From NCBI GenBank assembly GCA_014237405.1, contig JABZFO010000033.1:1-56753 (forward strand): 56,753 nt of DNA. The letters are read 5' to 3'. Position 1 is the first letter of the stretch. Every line of letters starts with the position of its first letter. Of the stretch, positions 18,273 to 27,679 are shown one piece after another. Under the pieces are notes generated by a model. The model was not told the origin of the DNA, made no database searches, and was given only the letters and a program-made list of their open reading frames with translations. Made by a program: the position numbers and the translations under genes. This DNA comes from Desulfosarcina sp. (GTDB lineage: Bacteria > Desulfobacterota > Desulfobacteria > Desulfobacterales > Desulfosarcinaceae).

Positions 18273-19394
18273 ATGAAACCTTTTGGATGGATTCTGTTAA
18301 CGGCTCTGATAGTGAGCGCTGGAGGTGTGGCCCAGGCCATGGATATCAGCGTGCAGACCGGTGTGAACACCAACTGGTGGGACAGCGATACCAATGACCG
18401 GGGAAGCCAGACTTATGTGCCGGTAACCATTGATGCCGCCCATGGGGATTTTTTCATGCGCGTGCTCACCGCTTTTGTCAGCACCCGGATCGATCCATCG
18501 GATGCCTCCAAAAACTCCATGACCACAGCCGTCGACACCAAGGTGAACTTCTCCTATGCCATGGTGGAAAAATGGCCTGTGGACATCCTGTTCGGACTCG
18601 ACTTCAACCTGCCCACCGGCCGGACCAACCTGGACAGCGAAGAGCGCCGGATGTTGCTGGACCCCGATCTGGTGACCATCTCCCGCTACGGCGAGGGCTT
18701 TAACGTCAACCCCACCATCACCATGGCCAAACAGGGTGACCGATGGGGTGTCGGGGTCGGTATCGGCTATTTGTGGAGGGGAGAATACGATTTCAGTGAG
18801 ACTGCAATGGATTACGATCCGGGAGACATCTTCAATATCACCGCGGAAGGAATCTACGCACTTACCGATACCTGGCAGGGGCGGCTTTTTGGAGAAGTTG
18901 CCTGGTACGGAACCGATGAAATGGGCATCCAGAACTACTACCAAGAAGGGGACTTCATTTTAACGGGTATCGGTGTGGATTATTTCCGGACGCGATGGGA
19001 AGCCGCACTCAGCGCCCAGAGCATTTTCAGGGGAAAAAGCGAATTCCAGGCAGCCAACCTGCAGTTGGCCACCGAAGACCGGGCCGGGTACGGTGACGAG
19101 TATTTGGCCGATCTGACGGTACGATTCCTGATGAACCCAGAAACCACCCTCAGCTCACGACTGTACTACCTGACCGTCATGAAAAACGACTACGACGAGA
19201 ACGATCCCTCCTTCATTGACGAAAAACAGAAAATCTCACTGGGTGTATCGCTGCTGCGCCAGTTTTCACCCCTGTTTACCGGCCGCATCGGCCTTGAAGG
19301 ATATCTGCTGGATGAGGGGCGGAACTGGTACCATGACGACGACCGGGAGTATCGTGGTTTTGTGGCGGATATTTCGGTGACCAAAGCTTTCTAG
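18273..19394 (+). CDS. Outer-membrane beta-barrel protein of unknown function
   Basis: Signal peptide MKPFGWILLTALIVSAGGVA QA-M, then alternating amphipathic strands across the whole 373 residues (for example VGVGIGYLWRGEYDF, ILTGIGVDYFRTRWEAALSA, LTVRFLMNPETTLSSRLYYL) ending in a C-terminal Phe (SVTKAF). These are the marks of a Bam-inserted outer-membrane barrel. It resembles transporter-like or outer-membrane-beta proteins in general but no specific family was recognised. AAAGGA lies upstream of ATG 18273. It lies 91 bp after the CsgG/MopE gene, so the two may be co-expressed. Confidence 0.75.
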   Translation: MKPFGWILLTALIVSAGGVAQAMDISVQTGVNTNWWDSDTNDRGSQTYVPVTIDAAHGDFFMRVLTAFVSTRIDPSDASKNSMTTAVDTKVNFSYAMVEKWPVDILFGLDFNLPTGRTNLDSEERRMLLDPDLVTISRYGEGFNVNPTITMAKQGDRWGVGVGIGYLWRGEYDFSETAMDYDPGDIFNITAEGIYALTDTWQGRLFGEVAWYGTDEMGIQNYYQEGDFILTGIGVDYFRTRWEAALSAQSIFRGKSEFQAANLQLATEDRAGYGDEYLADLTVRFLMNPETTLSSRLYYLTVMKNDYDENDPSFIDEKQKISLGVSLLRQFSPLFTGRIGLEGYLLDEGRNWYHDDDREYRGFVADISVTKAF

Positions 19395-19407
19395 AAGCCC
19401 TTACCGA

Positions 19408-19947
19408 TCAATGCTGTGACAGCAGGTCACGCGTGGCCGCTGCGGCACCCTGGAACCAGCCGGAAAGGTCCCCGGCGGGAACTGTTTTCCAGGAGGCATT
19501 GAGCACCCTGCCCGTCTCCACCTCCACCAGTCTCAGATCCAACCGCATTTGTGATGCCACCACCTGATAGGCGCCAAACAGCATCAGCCGGGCGCCCACC
19601 AGCCGTCCGATGCGAAGGCCGGTGGCCTCATCGGCCAGTTGGCTGGAGCCCAGGCTGAGTTCCTGCAAGATCGCCAGCAGCCGTTCCCGTTCCACCAGGG
19701 AATAGGTGCCCGTCGCCTCGACGGTTTCCATTACGCTGGCCGTCATCAGTTCTGTCAGATCTGCCTGGGTGGTTCCGGGCAGGCTGAGGTCTTCCAGTGT
19801 CCAGACCGCCAGTGCCGGCGTTCCGGCCGGACCGGAGACTGGTGCTGTGGCACATCCGGCCACCGTTACCCCCAGGAGGAACACAAAACCCCATTTCCGG
19901 GCCATCTTGCCGAGTAGCTTCAAATTTCCTTTAAATCGGCGACGCAT
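19408..19947 (-). CDS. CsgG/FlgO-like lipoprotein
   Basis: A lipobox LLGVTVAGC at the end of a short signal peptide predicts a lipid-anchored protein. The mature part is one CsgG/FlgO-like domain: LAVWTLEDLSLPGTTQADL, YSLVERERLLAILQELSLGS, RIGRLVGARLMLFGAY. The pattern is the same as in the proteins at 17015 and 19931, so these are paralogues. The start is uncertain: ATG at 19965, 19947 or 19905 are all in frame, and the first two overlap the end of the upstream gene. It ends 14 bp from the convergent barrel gene. Confidence 0.75.
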   Translation of the reverse strand: MRRRFKGNLKLLGKMARKWGFVFLLGVTVAGCATAPVSGPAGTPALAVWTLEDLSLPGTTQADLTELMTASVMETVEATGTYSLVERERLLAILQELSLGSSQLADEATGLRIGRLVGARLMLFGAYQVVASQMRLDLRLVEVETGRVLNASWKTVPAGDLSGWFQGAAAATRDLLSQH

Positions 19948-21874
19948 TTTCCCTGACTTTGTCATCTGCTTTCAGATCCCGTTCTTTTTTGACGATTCGG
20001 GCATGGCACAGGTCGGTCTCCACGCTGATTACTTCCAGCTGGGCCACGACCTTCGGCAGACCCTGCAGCTTCCGGCCCTTGTACTCGATGGGTTTCGTCT
20101 CTTCCAGCACATCCAGCCGGGTGCCCTGAACCATGCCCTGGTCGGCGCCCAGGTTGATCAGTGCCTGGTCCCCTAAGGCCTGCACCACATAGCCCTGCAG
20201 GGGATAGCTGGTCACGATGGCGGCCAGGATCTCCCGGTTCAAGCGGTGCAGTTCCTTGTTCCATCCGGATTCGGGGCCCAGCTGGCGGGTAAGGGTTTTG
20301 GCGATGGCCGATGTTTCCGTGTCGACCAGACGCAGATTCACCAGCGTGTCACCGGGCATGGTAAACAGGGTCCCGGTACCCATAATCCGAGCGGCCATGA
20401 CGCGGCCCAGCCGAAGGGCGGTGTCCGGATCCGCAAGATCCGAAGACCCCAGGTTCAATTCCGACAGCAGCCGAGCCAGCACCACCCGGTCCACCACCTT
20501 GACCCGGCCCGAGGCGTTCAGGTGGTCGGCCAGCTGGGTGGTGAGAATGGTTGACATGCCGTCCCGGTCCGCCAGCCCGCCCTTCTCCTGAAAATCCACA
20601 AAAGCAAACACCAGTGGCCGGGAGGTCCACTCATCCTCGTTAGCGGTCGGGTTTGCCTGTTGGTTCCGGTAGCGCTCGGCCAGGTCCTTGACCAGCGCAT
20701 CGATCTGTTTGCGTTTATCCGCATCTTTTTGCAGCTCGATCATCTCCTGGGCCTTTCGGGCCAACAGCGCCGCAAAGGAATCTGTCGTGTCAATGCCTGA
20801 CGCTTTCCGGTAGGCGGCCAGCGCCTGGTCCCACTGCCCTTCGCGCTGGTAGGACATGCCTTTATTGGCGGTGGCTTCAACGAAGTAGGGATCCACTGCC
20901 ACGGCCTGGTCGTACAACTCACGAGCCTTCTCATGCTTGCCCACGCTTGCGTAAAACCGACCGTACTTGTTCAGGGCGACAGCCCGTTGGTGGGGCGAGG
21001 ATTCCGGTTTGTTTACAGCCTTTTTAAATTCGGTCTTGGCTGCGTCCTTTTTGTTTTGACGGTAGAGCACGTTGGCCTTCACCACATGGGCGAAACCCCG
21101 TTTTGGCGCTTTGCGGGTCACCTGGTCGGCCATGGCCATGGCTTTCTCATCCTCCCCCTTTTCGGCGTACACTGCGCTCAATCCTTCCTGACCAAGAACT
21201 TCCCCCTTTCCCGGTTGTGCGGCCACGTCCTGAAAGATGGTTTCGGCATCTTTCAGGTTGCCTGATTTCATCTCCGCATAGCCTTTAACTGCCTTTGCCT
21301 CGATGTTATCCGGATTTTTGGCGAGCACCGTGTCGCTGATCGCTTTGGCCATGAGCGTTTCTTTGCGGCTCAGGGTCCGTTCGGCCAGCCGGACCAGAAG
21401 GACCTCCGTGGTTTTCCCACCCCCCTGGAATACATCCAGCACTTTTCGGTCCGGACCGATAACACAGACGGTGGGCAAGATTGCCTTGGCACCATATTGG
21501 TCGCTCACGGCGCCGGGATCGAGCAGGACGGGAAAAGCCGGTGCGGCCTGCTTGATGTATCGGGCCACTGCACCGGAGGGGCTCATGGTAATGGCCCACA
21601 CCACCAGGTTGTTATCGGAAAACCGCTTTCTCAGGCTGTCCAGATAGGCCAGCCCCTCCTGACTTGGCCGGGATGCCGCATCGAAAAAAAAGAGCACCGC
21701 CATCTGGTGATTCTTTAATGCGGACAGCACGTAGGGAGAGCCCTTGGCATCGTTAAGCGTAAAATCAGGTCCTTTCTGACCGGCGACCGGTTGCGCGCCG
21801 GCCAAAGCGATCGTTGACCAGAAAAAGGCCATGACCAGGCCGGCCACCCGCAACGTGGTGTTCGTATAGCGCAT
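19931..21874 (-). CDS. Thioredoxin-like/TPR/CsgG-like multidomain exported protein
   Basis: Start ATG 21874 has GGGAGGAAT upstream and begins a signal peptide (LRVAGLVMAFFWSTIALAGA). Domains in order: a redoxin fold (GPDFTLNDAKGSPYVLSALK to ILPTVCVIGPDRKVLDVF), about four TPR repeats (from IEAKAVKGYAEMKSGNLKDA to AFAALLARKAQE), a CsgG/FlgO-like domain (VDRVVLARLLSELNLGSSDL, ALRLGRVMAARIMGTG), and a C-terminal beta region similar to FlgT. The redoxin has no active-site cysteines: the position after the first strand reads FFFDAASRPSQ rather than WCxxC, so it is probably a binding module. It overlaps the 5' end of the lipoprotein gene. Confidence 0.8.
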   Translation of the reverse strand: MRYTNTTLRVAGLVMAFFWSTIALAGAQPVAGQKGPDFTLNDAKGSPYVLSALKNHQMAVLFFFDAASRPSQEGLAYLDSLRKRFSDNNLVVWAITMSPSGAVARYIKQAAPAFPVLLDPGAVSDQYGAKAILPTVCVIGPDRKVLDVFQGGGKTTEVLLVRLAERTLSRKETLMAKAISDTVLAKNPDNIEAKAVKGYAEMKSGNLKDAETIFQDVAAQPGKGEVLGQEGLSAVYAEKGEDEKAMAMADQVTRKAPKRGFAHVVKANVLYRQNKKDAAKTEFKKAVNKPESSPHQRAVALNKYGRFYASVGKHEKARELYDQAVAVDPYFVEATANKGMSYQREGQWDQALAAYRKASGIDTTDSFAALLARKAQEMIELQKDADKRKQIDALVKDLAERYRNQQANPTANEDEWTSRPLVFAFVDFQEKGGLADRDGMSTILTTQLADHLNASGRVKVVDRVVLARLLSELNLGSSDLADPDTALRLGRVMAARIMGTGTLFTMPGDTLVNLRLVDTETSAIAKTLTRQLGPESGWNKELHRLNREILAAIVTSYPLQGYVVQALGDQALINLGADQGMVQGTRLDVLEETKPIEYKGRKLQGLPKVVAQLEVISVETDLCHARIVKKERDLKADDKVRENASPI

Positions 21875-21926
21875 GATATTCCTCCCATTCGTGGCGTTTG
21901 GGGTCCGATGTCGCTGCACCGGTTTG

Positions 21927-22880
21927 TCATTCATTTTCGTTCAGCAAAAATGCAATGATGGTTTCCAACGGAGTTAAAAAGCCCACCGTCGAGGTTCCCC
22001 GGTAGCGCCCTTTGACCATGGCCACCAGCTGCCCCCGGGCATCGAACACCGGGCTGCCGCTGCTTCCGGGATAGATGTCCATTTCCACCTGCCACAGTGG
22101 CTGGTCGTCCACCAGCCGGGGGGGGCCGTTGATGGTGCCGAGCGCCAGGGTGCCCCGCAGGTTGTTTGGGCACCCGATGGAAAACACGCTTTCCCCCATT
22201 CCCAGAAGGTTCCGTCCTGAGGAAAGCGATACGAACGTTCGGGCACTTGCCGGAAATTCAACCAGCGCCAAGTCCCGGCGAAGGTCCAACCGGGCGACGA
22301 TTCCCGGCACGCTTACCCCATCGTAAAAGGTCACCGTGACCCGCTGGCGGCCGGTCAGATCGTGGGCGGTGCACAGCACCAGGCCATCCGGATCGACCAC
22401 GAACCCCGAAAACTGGACCTCCTGCTGCCTTGACCGGGCATGGATGCAGACTGCCGTTTCGATTCTGTCCAGCACCACCGTGGGAACGGTCTGATGTCGG
22501 CGTTCCGCCCGTGGTGGTGGAATCGGCGTTGTTCCAAGCAGATATCCGTCAACATATTCCCGCAGCCTGCGGCAGGCTTGAATTGAAGGTGTGGCGCCTT
22601 CATGGATCATCGTGGCCACTGAGGCCAGGGCCGACTGGGGCCTGACGGTGATCTCCCACTCATTCTGTGATTTCCAGGCCGCCAGATGGACGTATCCGGG
22701 ACGCGGATAATCCCGACGGACCGAATATCCCTGACCGGTCAGCCATCCGGAGATAATTTCAACCACTTCACTGGCCGGGGCTGGAAACTGTTTTTGCGCA
22801 TCCGGGCACAAGGTACCACCCAAAGCACTGGTGCCGCCTGTAATAAGAAGTGCCAGGTGACATGCAATGATCAGGCGCAT
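21927..22880 (-). CDS. Exported trypsin-like serine protease
   Basis: A signal peptide (MRLIIACHLALLITGGTSALG) and about 130 residues of unassigned N-terminal region precede a trypsin/DegP-like domain. The triad is complete: His in VLCTAHDL, Asp in LRRDLALVEF and Ser in YPGSSGSPVF. No PDZ domain follows. ATG 22880 with GGGAGATCATA upstream is preferred over 22991. It lies 52 bp upstream of the thioredoxin-like/TPR gene on the same strand, making an operon of protease, multidomain protein and CsgG-like lipoprotein. Confidence 0.85.
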   Translation of the reverse strand: MRLIIACHLALLITGGTSALGGTLCPDAQKQFPAPASEVVEIISGWLTGQGYSVRRDYPRPGYVHLAAWKSQNEWEITVRPQSALASVATMIHEGATPSIQACRRLREYVDGYLLGTTPIPPPRAERRHQTVPTVVLDRIETAVCIHARSRQQEVQFSGFVVDPDGLVLCTAHDLTGRQRVTVTFYDGVSVPGIVARLDLRRDLALVEFPASARTFVSLSSGRNLLGMGESVFSIGCPNNLRGTLALGTINGPPRLVDDQPLWQVEMDIYPGSSGSPVFDARGQLVAMVKGRYRGTSTVGFLTPLETIIAFLLNENE

Positions 22881-23007
22881 TATGATCTCCCGGTGCTTGC
22901 CATGGTTTCCGGTCTCCAGTTCTCTTTCGGGATATAGGGACTCGGCAAGAGCCTGTCCAATGCAGGCATGCCGCAATATATCTATCTGCAATTATGAAGA
23001 AAATCAA

Positions 23008-23181
23008 ATGAAAAGAGAAATGTCGGCTTTGCGCCGTCTGCTTGTCCTGCTGGTAGCGGTCAGTGCATTTGCAGGCGTCATCACCTTCGGCATGGATCAA
23101 TCGCCATGGGTCAGCATGACAGTGATGCCCACCCATGATGAGCCGGATCCGGTGGAGATCATGTCCGTTAATTTCCTTTAA
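23008..23181 (+). CDS. Small exported or membrane protein
   Basis: A 57-residue frame from ATG 23008 with one hydrophobic stretch (LRRLLVLLVAVSAFAGVITF) and a charged tail ending PTHDEPDPVEIMSVNFL. The basic start and hydrophobic core fit a signal peptide or single membrane anchor. It is divergent from the protease gene. No family was recognised, and the longer frame upstream (from 22867) is not supported by a ribosome site. Confidence 0.4.
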   Translation: MKREMSALRRLLVLLVAVSAFAGVITFGMDQSPWVSMTVMPTHDEPDPVEIMSVNFL

Positions 23182-23461
23182 GATGCTGAAAAAAAAGGGT
23201 CTGGAACTGGAATTCGACGATCATGAGCGGGTGCGTTAAGGCAAATAGCTCACAATGACACCGGAACTTTTTAATGCAGAATAATATCAGTAAATATTAC
23301 AGTAAGATCGGGTCGCTGGAGAAGAGGCGTTCGCCGAGGTGGCGAACCATTAACCTGTTGACCCTCCCCGCGGTGATTGTTATGGATGAATAGCGCGATT
23401 TCCGATCGCATCAGTTGGCTTTAATTTAGACAGGCCCTTAGCTCAGGATGATTCTCCGGAT
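23182..23461. other. Intergenic region without recognised features
   Basis: Apart from a short open stretch (MLKKKGLELEFDDHERVR) at its left end, too short to assign, nothing coding or palindromic was seen. It contains the upstream region of the gene at 23462. Confidence 0.4.
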
Positions 23462-25255
23462 ATGGAAGATACCGATCATTCGCCCTTTGTGATGGAACCC
23501 GCTCCGCTCAAGCTGGATGCCACCGGAAACGGTTTTCCAGATCGCTATGCGGTCAAAGGGGTTGGAACGGATCGGGTTCTGACCTGTCTTGAAGCCCCCA
23601 ACCTGCAGGTTATCATCAAGGCCGGCCTGACCGTCACAGCATCCGCTGCCCGCAAAGCCCCTCCGGGAACGATATACCTGGACGGGGTCGCCCAGACCGA
23701 ACCCTTCCTGGATCACGAAAAGAAAGTCTACAACCTGGACCACCACGAAGGGTGCGTCCGTACCTTCACCCTGGCCACCTGTGAGCAGGCCCTGATCATG
23801 TGCGTGAAGGGGTTGGACCTGAGAGATCGGGAATGGAAGATTTTTGCCAACGAACCGGACCTTGACACCATCCTGGCCATCTGGATCATTTTCAATCACC
23901 AGCGGGTCAACAACCGGGAGGCGATCAACCGGCGCTCTCTTTTCGCGCTAGTCAGGCTTGAGGGGATTATCGATGCCCTTGGCCTGGAACTGCGGGAACT
24001 CAGCGGTTTGCCGGCTGATTTGCTCCAGAAGCTGATGCGGGTCATTGATCGCCTGCGCACCGAAGAGCTGGAACTCAAGAAAGCCGGCGAGTGGACCAAA
24101 ACCGATTTCCTCGAATATACCGTCGGCGTGCTGCGAAAGTTAGATCAGTTTCTTATCAAATTGGGGGAATTGGATGATTTCAAAGGTGTCGAGGAGTTAG
24201 CCCGAATCGAGCTGACCAACAATCGCATTGCCGTGGTGGTGGCTTCGGATCTGGGCATCTACGAACTGGAACCCCACCTGGCCAAACTCTACGGCAACCG
24301 GCTGGGATGGGTGGCCCTGCGCAGGAGAGGAAACGAATACACCCTGAGGCAGATGGACCTGTTCATGCCGGTGAACCTGGAGGATGTGTATCAGCGGTTG
24401 AACTTCATGGACCCGGCGGTCAAGGGACGTATGGGCGTCAACCGCTGGGGGGGATCCGGGGATATCGGCGGTTCGCCCAGGGATCGCGGCACCGGGCTTT
24501 CTCCAAAAGAGATCGTTTCGGCCTGCCGCGATGTCATTGAAAAACGCAGCGACATTCGCCAAGTGAAACGGTTTTTAGCCAGCGCGGCATTTTCAATGCT
24601 CATCGTTATCACCGCCATTGCCACCGGTCAGAACTGGCTGCCGACCCGGTGGCTGGACCAGGGAACACTCGGCGTGTGTGCCGGGAGTCCGGTTTTCGGA
24701 TTTCATACTGCACTCTTGGTTTTTACCATTATCATGCTCGGCATCGTGGCCTTGCGCCGGCCATGGCAGTTTGGCATCATGCTCCCCGCTGGAAAAGACT
24801 GGTGGCGCCTTCTGCCCATCGCCATCATCTGCGGATTTACCGGCGACATGCCGGTGCCCGGCGATGCGATGTTTGCCGCCGATCCCGTGGCGGCCTGGAC
24901 GATGGCCCTGGTCCTGATTCCGCTTTCCATGGAGCTGTTGTTCCGGAGCCTGGTGCACGGCATGATGGCGCAGTTGGCCACCATCCAGGACTGTGAAAGC
25001 CGGTGGTTTTTATCCGGGCCCACCATTGGATCGGCGTTGCTGTATGCGGCCACCATCGGTTTTCAAATGACAATGATGTCAGGCAACCCCATGGCAACCC
25101 TGACCAGCGGCATCCTGATCAAATCTGTTGCCGTGGCTGCCATATTCGGCATCGCTGCCGGCATGATCCGGGAGCGGTCGCACAGCATTCTGCCGGCCTG
25201 GCTGTTTCACGCAGCAGCCGTGGCGACGTCGCTTTTTGCCTTTGGACCGGTTTGA
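23462..25255 (+). CDS. DHH-like soluble domain fused to a multi-pass membrane domain
   Basis: The N-terminal 300 residues contain GTIYLDGVAQTEPFLDHEKK followed by YNLDHHEGCVRTFTLATCEQ and NEPDLDTILAIWII, acidic/His motifs recalling DHH-family phosphoesterases. A linker (about 320-370) leads to a C-terminal region with around seven hydrophobic segments. This includes PLSMELLFRSLVHG, a degenerate version of the EExxxR motif of CPBP (CAAX-like) intramembrane proteases, in which the first Glu is Met and the later His motifs are not evident. So protease activity is doubtful. No standard ribosome site precedes ATG 23462. It is followed by the Ntn-hydrolase gene 171 bp downstream. The combination was not recognised as any named system. 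Confidence 0.6.
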   Translation: MEDTDHSPFVMEPAPLKLDATGNGFPDRYAVKGVGTDRVLTCLEAPNLQVIIKAGLTVTASAARKAPPGTIYLDGVAQTEPFLDHEKKVYNLDHHEGCVRTFTLATCEQALIMCVKGLDLRDREWKIFANEPDLDTILAIWIIFNHQRVNNREAINRRSLFALVRLEGIIDALGLELRELSGLPADLLQKLMRVIDRLRTEELELKKAGEWTKTDFLEYTVGVLRKLDQFLIKLGELDDFKGVEELARIELTNNRIAVVVASDLGIYELEPHLAKLYGNRLGWVALRRRGNEYTLRQMDLFMPVNLEDVYQRLNFMDPAVKGRMGVNRWGGSGDIGGSPRDRGTGLSPKEIVSACRDVIEKRSDIRQVKRFLASAAFSMLIVITAIATGQNWLPTRWLDQGTLGVCAGSPVFGFHTALLVFTIIMLGIVALRRPWQFGIMLPAGKDWWRLLPIAIICGFTGDMPVPGDAMFAADPVAAWTMALVLIPLSMELLFRSLVHGMMAQLATIQDCESRWFLSGPTIGSALLYAATIGFQMTMMSGNPMATLTSGILIKSVAVAAIFGIAAGMIRERSHSILPAWLFHAAAVATSLFAFGPV

Positions 25256-25426
25256 TTGTGGCTGAAGTATTGAAGCCCCCCGCCGCAATCAGGGGCGAAT
25301 GCGATTCCTTCTGCGGTTCGTACGCTTCCAACGATCTCCTTTCCAAAAGAGTATCCGCCAACAATGAATTGACGCTATCCGGCAGCAAGCTGTGATGCCA
25401 TCTTCTTTAAAACAGGGGTCGAATCG

Positions 25427-27598
25427 ATGAAATTGAAAAAGGTGCCCGTTACCCTTGACGGCAACGACGGAGAAATCCAAATCCTGAGAAATGGTCACGG
25501 GATTCCGGAAATCACAGCGAGTACGGTAGCGGATCTGATGCGGGGTTTAGGGTGGATTCACGCCAACGACCGCCAGTTGCAGACGTTGCTCACCCGCATT
25601 CTTCTCCAGGGCCGTGCCGCCGAATTGCTCAAGGCCGATGACGCCCTGATTGCGATCGATACCTACATGCGGCGGATGAATTTTCTCTCAGATTCACAGG
25701 CACAGCTCGCTCAGCTGGAACCCGGCACACGAAAGGCGATGGATGCCTACGTGAAAGGATTCAACGAATGGATGGAAGATAATGGACTGGTGTTTGAATT
25801 CAAGCTGCTGGGATATCGCCACCCGGAACCCTATGCGGTGACCGATTGTCTGCGGCTGGGCAAAGTATTCGGATTTCTGGGTTTGGCCGATATCCAGGCA
25901 AATATGGAAAAATTTCTGGTGGAGATGATCCAGAAAGGGCTATCGGAAGAGAAATTAAAAGAACTGTTCCCCTATCTCACCGACCCCATTGACACGGCAT
26001 TGATCAACCAGGTTACGCTCTCGCCGCCCTTGGTGCCGGCGGCAGTCGAGTGGCTCAACCGGCTTCCCCGATTCAATGCCTCCAACAACTGGGCCGTATC
26101 CGGCCGCCACACCCGTTCCGGTTTTCCAATTCTGTGCAGCGATCCTCATCTGGAGGTTAACCGCCTGCCCAATGTCTGGCAGGAGATCGTTCTCCGGCTG
26201 CCCGGCAATACCCTGATAGGTGTCAGCATTCCCGGTGGCCCCGGACTGATCATCGGCCGAAGCAGCCACCTGGCATGGAGCGCCACCTATGCCTATATGG
26301 ATATGCTGGACTATCGCATCGAACGGTGCCGGGACGGCAACTATTATCGAAAAGACGGCTGGAAGCCATTTGCGGTTCGTGAGGAAGAGATCAAGGTGAA
26401 GAGCAAGCCTTCCATCCGGATTAAGATCCATGAAAATAAAAACGGATTGCTGGAAGGCGATCCCCACATAGAAGGCCACTACCTGGTGCTGGGATGGTCC
26501 GGCGCTAAAGGCTGTGGGGCAAGGGACTTTGACACGCTCATCAAGATGATGGACACCCGAAATGTGGAAGCGGCGATGGCACTGTTTTGTCAGGTGGAAG
26601 CCGTTGCCATGAACTGGGCATTTGCCGACACCCAGGGAAACATCGGCTACCAGATGAGCGGCCGACATTTCAAGCGGCCCGAGGAAATAAGTGGATTACT
26701 TCCCAACGCCGGATGGGATGAGCAATTTGATCCCCAGGGGTTTAACGACCCCGAGGATTTGCCCAATGTGTTCAATCCCCCCGAAGGTTTCATCGCCACG
26801 GCCAATCAGGACCTCAACTACCTGGGACGGTCGAATCCCATCAATCTGGCCATGGGTTCTTACCGGGCGGACCGCATCGTTCAATTGCTGGAAACCGGCA
26901 GCGACCTCGACGTGGCATACATGAAGGACATGCACTACGACCTCTATTCGTTACAGGCGGAACGACTGATGAAAATCATCGGCCCGGTGCTGCCGGACAC
27001 GGACAACGGCCGCCTCCTAAAAGCGTGGGATCTGCGCTATCACGCAAATTCAACAGGGGCCATGCTATTCGAGTCCGTCTACCGGGCCATCATCGACGTG
27101 GTGTTTGGCGACCACGGGATCGGGCGTGATGTGGTGGACCATATTTTCTCGGAGACCAGCCTCTTTAACGACTACTACGCAAACCTGGACCGCATTCTGG
27201 AAAAGCAGTCATCTGCCTGGTTCGACGGACAAACGCGAGAATCACTGTTCAAGCAGGGCATCGAAGCAGGCCTTCGTGCTGAACCGGTTCCATACGGAAA
27301 AACCCGATCCATCACCCTGGCGCACCTGCTGTTCGGTGGCCAGTTGCCAAAGTTCCTGGGCTTCGATTATGGTCCCCTGGTGCTTCCCGGATGCCGGGCC
27401 ACCATCCCCCAGGGACAGATATTCAAAAATGCCGGGCGATTAACCACCTTCAGCCCCACCTACCGCTTTATCACCGATTTGGCCGCCGATGAGATCCATA
27501 CCAATCTGGCCGGTGGCCCATCGGATAGACGCTTTTCCAAGTGGTATGTCAGTGACCTGAAAAACTGGTATGAGGGAAATTACAAGGTGTTGAGATGA
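25427..27598 (+). CDS. Penicillin-acylase-family Ntn hydrolase without signal peptide
   Basis: Members hydrolyse amides after self-cleavage that exposes an N-terminal Ser. The likely cleavage site and nucleophile are in NASNNWAVSGRHTRSGFPIL near residue 210, followed by CSDPHLEVNRLPNVWQEIV and SIPGGPGLIIGRSSHLAWSA. The 5' part (ITASTVADLMRGLGWIHAND) is the normal alpha-chain start. Most family members are exported; this one begins MKLKKVPVTLDGNDGE with no hydrophobic leader, so it should stay in the cytoplasm unless its start is misplaced. Length 723 is slightly short for the family. The substrate (acyl-homoserine lactone, penicillin-type or other amide) cannot be read from sequence. Confidence 0.85.
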   Translation: MKLKKVPVTLDGNDGEIQILRNGHGIPEITASTVADLMRGLGWIHANDRQLQTLLTRILLQGRAAELLKADDALIAIDTYMRRMNFLSDSQAQLAQLEPGTRKAMDAYVKGFNEWMEDNGLVFEFKLLGYRHPEPYAVTDCLRLGKVFGFLGLADIQANMEKFLVEMIQKGLSEEKLKELFPYLTDPIDTALINQVTLSPPLVPAAVEWLNRLPRFNASNNWAVSGRHTRSGFPILCSDPHLEVNRLPNVWQEIVLRLPGNTLIGVSIPGGPGLIIGRSSHLAWSATYAYMDMLDYRIERCRDGNYYRKDGWKPFAVREEEIKVKSKPSIRIKIHENKNGLLEGDPHIEGHYLVLGWSGAKGCGARDFDTLIKMMDTRNVEAAMALFCQVEAVAMNWAFADTQGNIGYQMSGRHFKRPEEISGLLPNAGWDEQFDPQGFNDPEDLPNVFNPPEGFIATANQDLNYLGRSNPINLAMGSYRADRIVQLLETGSDLDVAYMKDMHYDLYSLQAERLMKIIGPVLPDTDNGRLLKAWDLRYHANSTGAMLFESVYRAIIDVVFGDHGIGRDVVDHIFSETSLFNDYYANLDRILEKQSSAWFDGQTRESLFKQGIEAGLRAEPVPYGKTRSITLAHLLFGGQLPKFLGFDYGPLVLPGCRATIPQGQIFKNAGRLTTFSPTYRFITDLAADEIHTNLAGGPSDRRFSKWYVSDLKNWYEGNYKVLR

Positions 27599-27679
27599 AA
27601 TCGTTGAAATCTCTTCGCCGTTTGCAGCGGAGAGATTTCAGTAGATCCGACTGGATGATCCACAAAGGTTTGGCGCTCA

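Noticed and set aside
22867..23007. Upstream extension of the small exported protein
   Set aside because: Overlaps the protease 5' end, is Cys/Arg-rich and has no ribosome site; ATG 23008 gives a sensible signal-peptide start.
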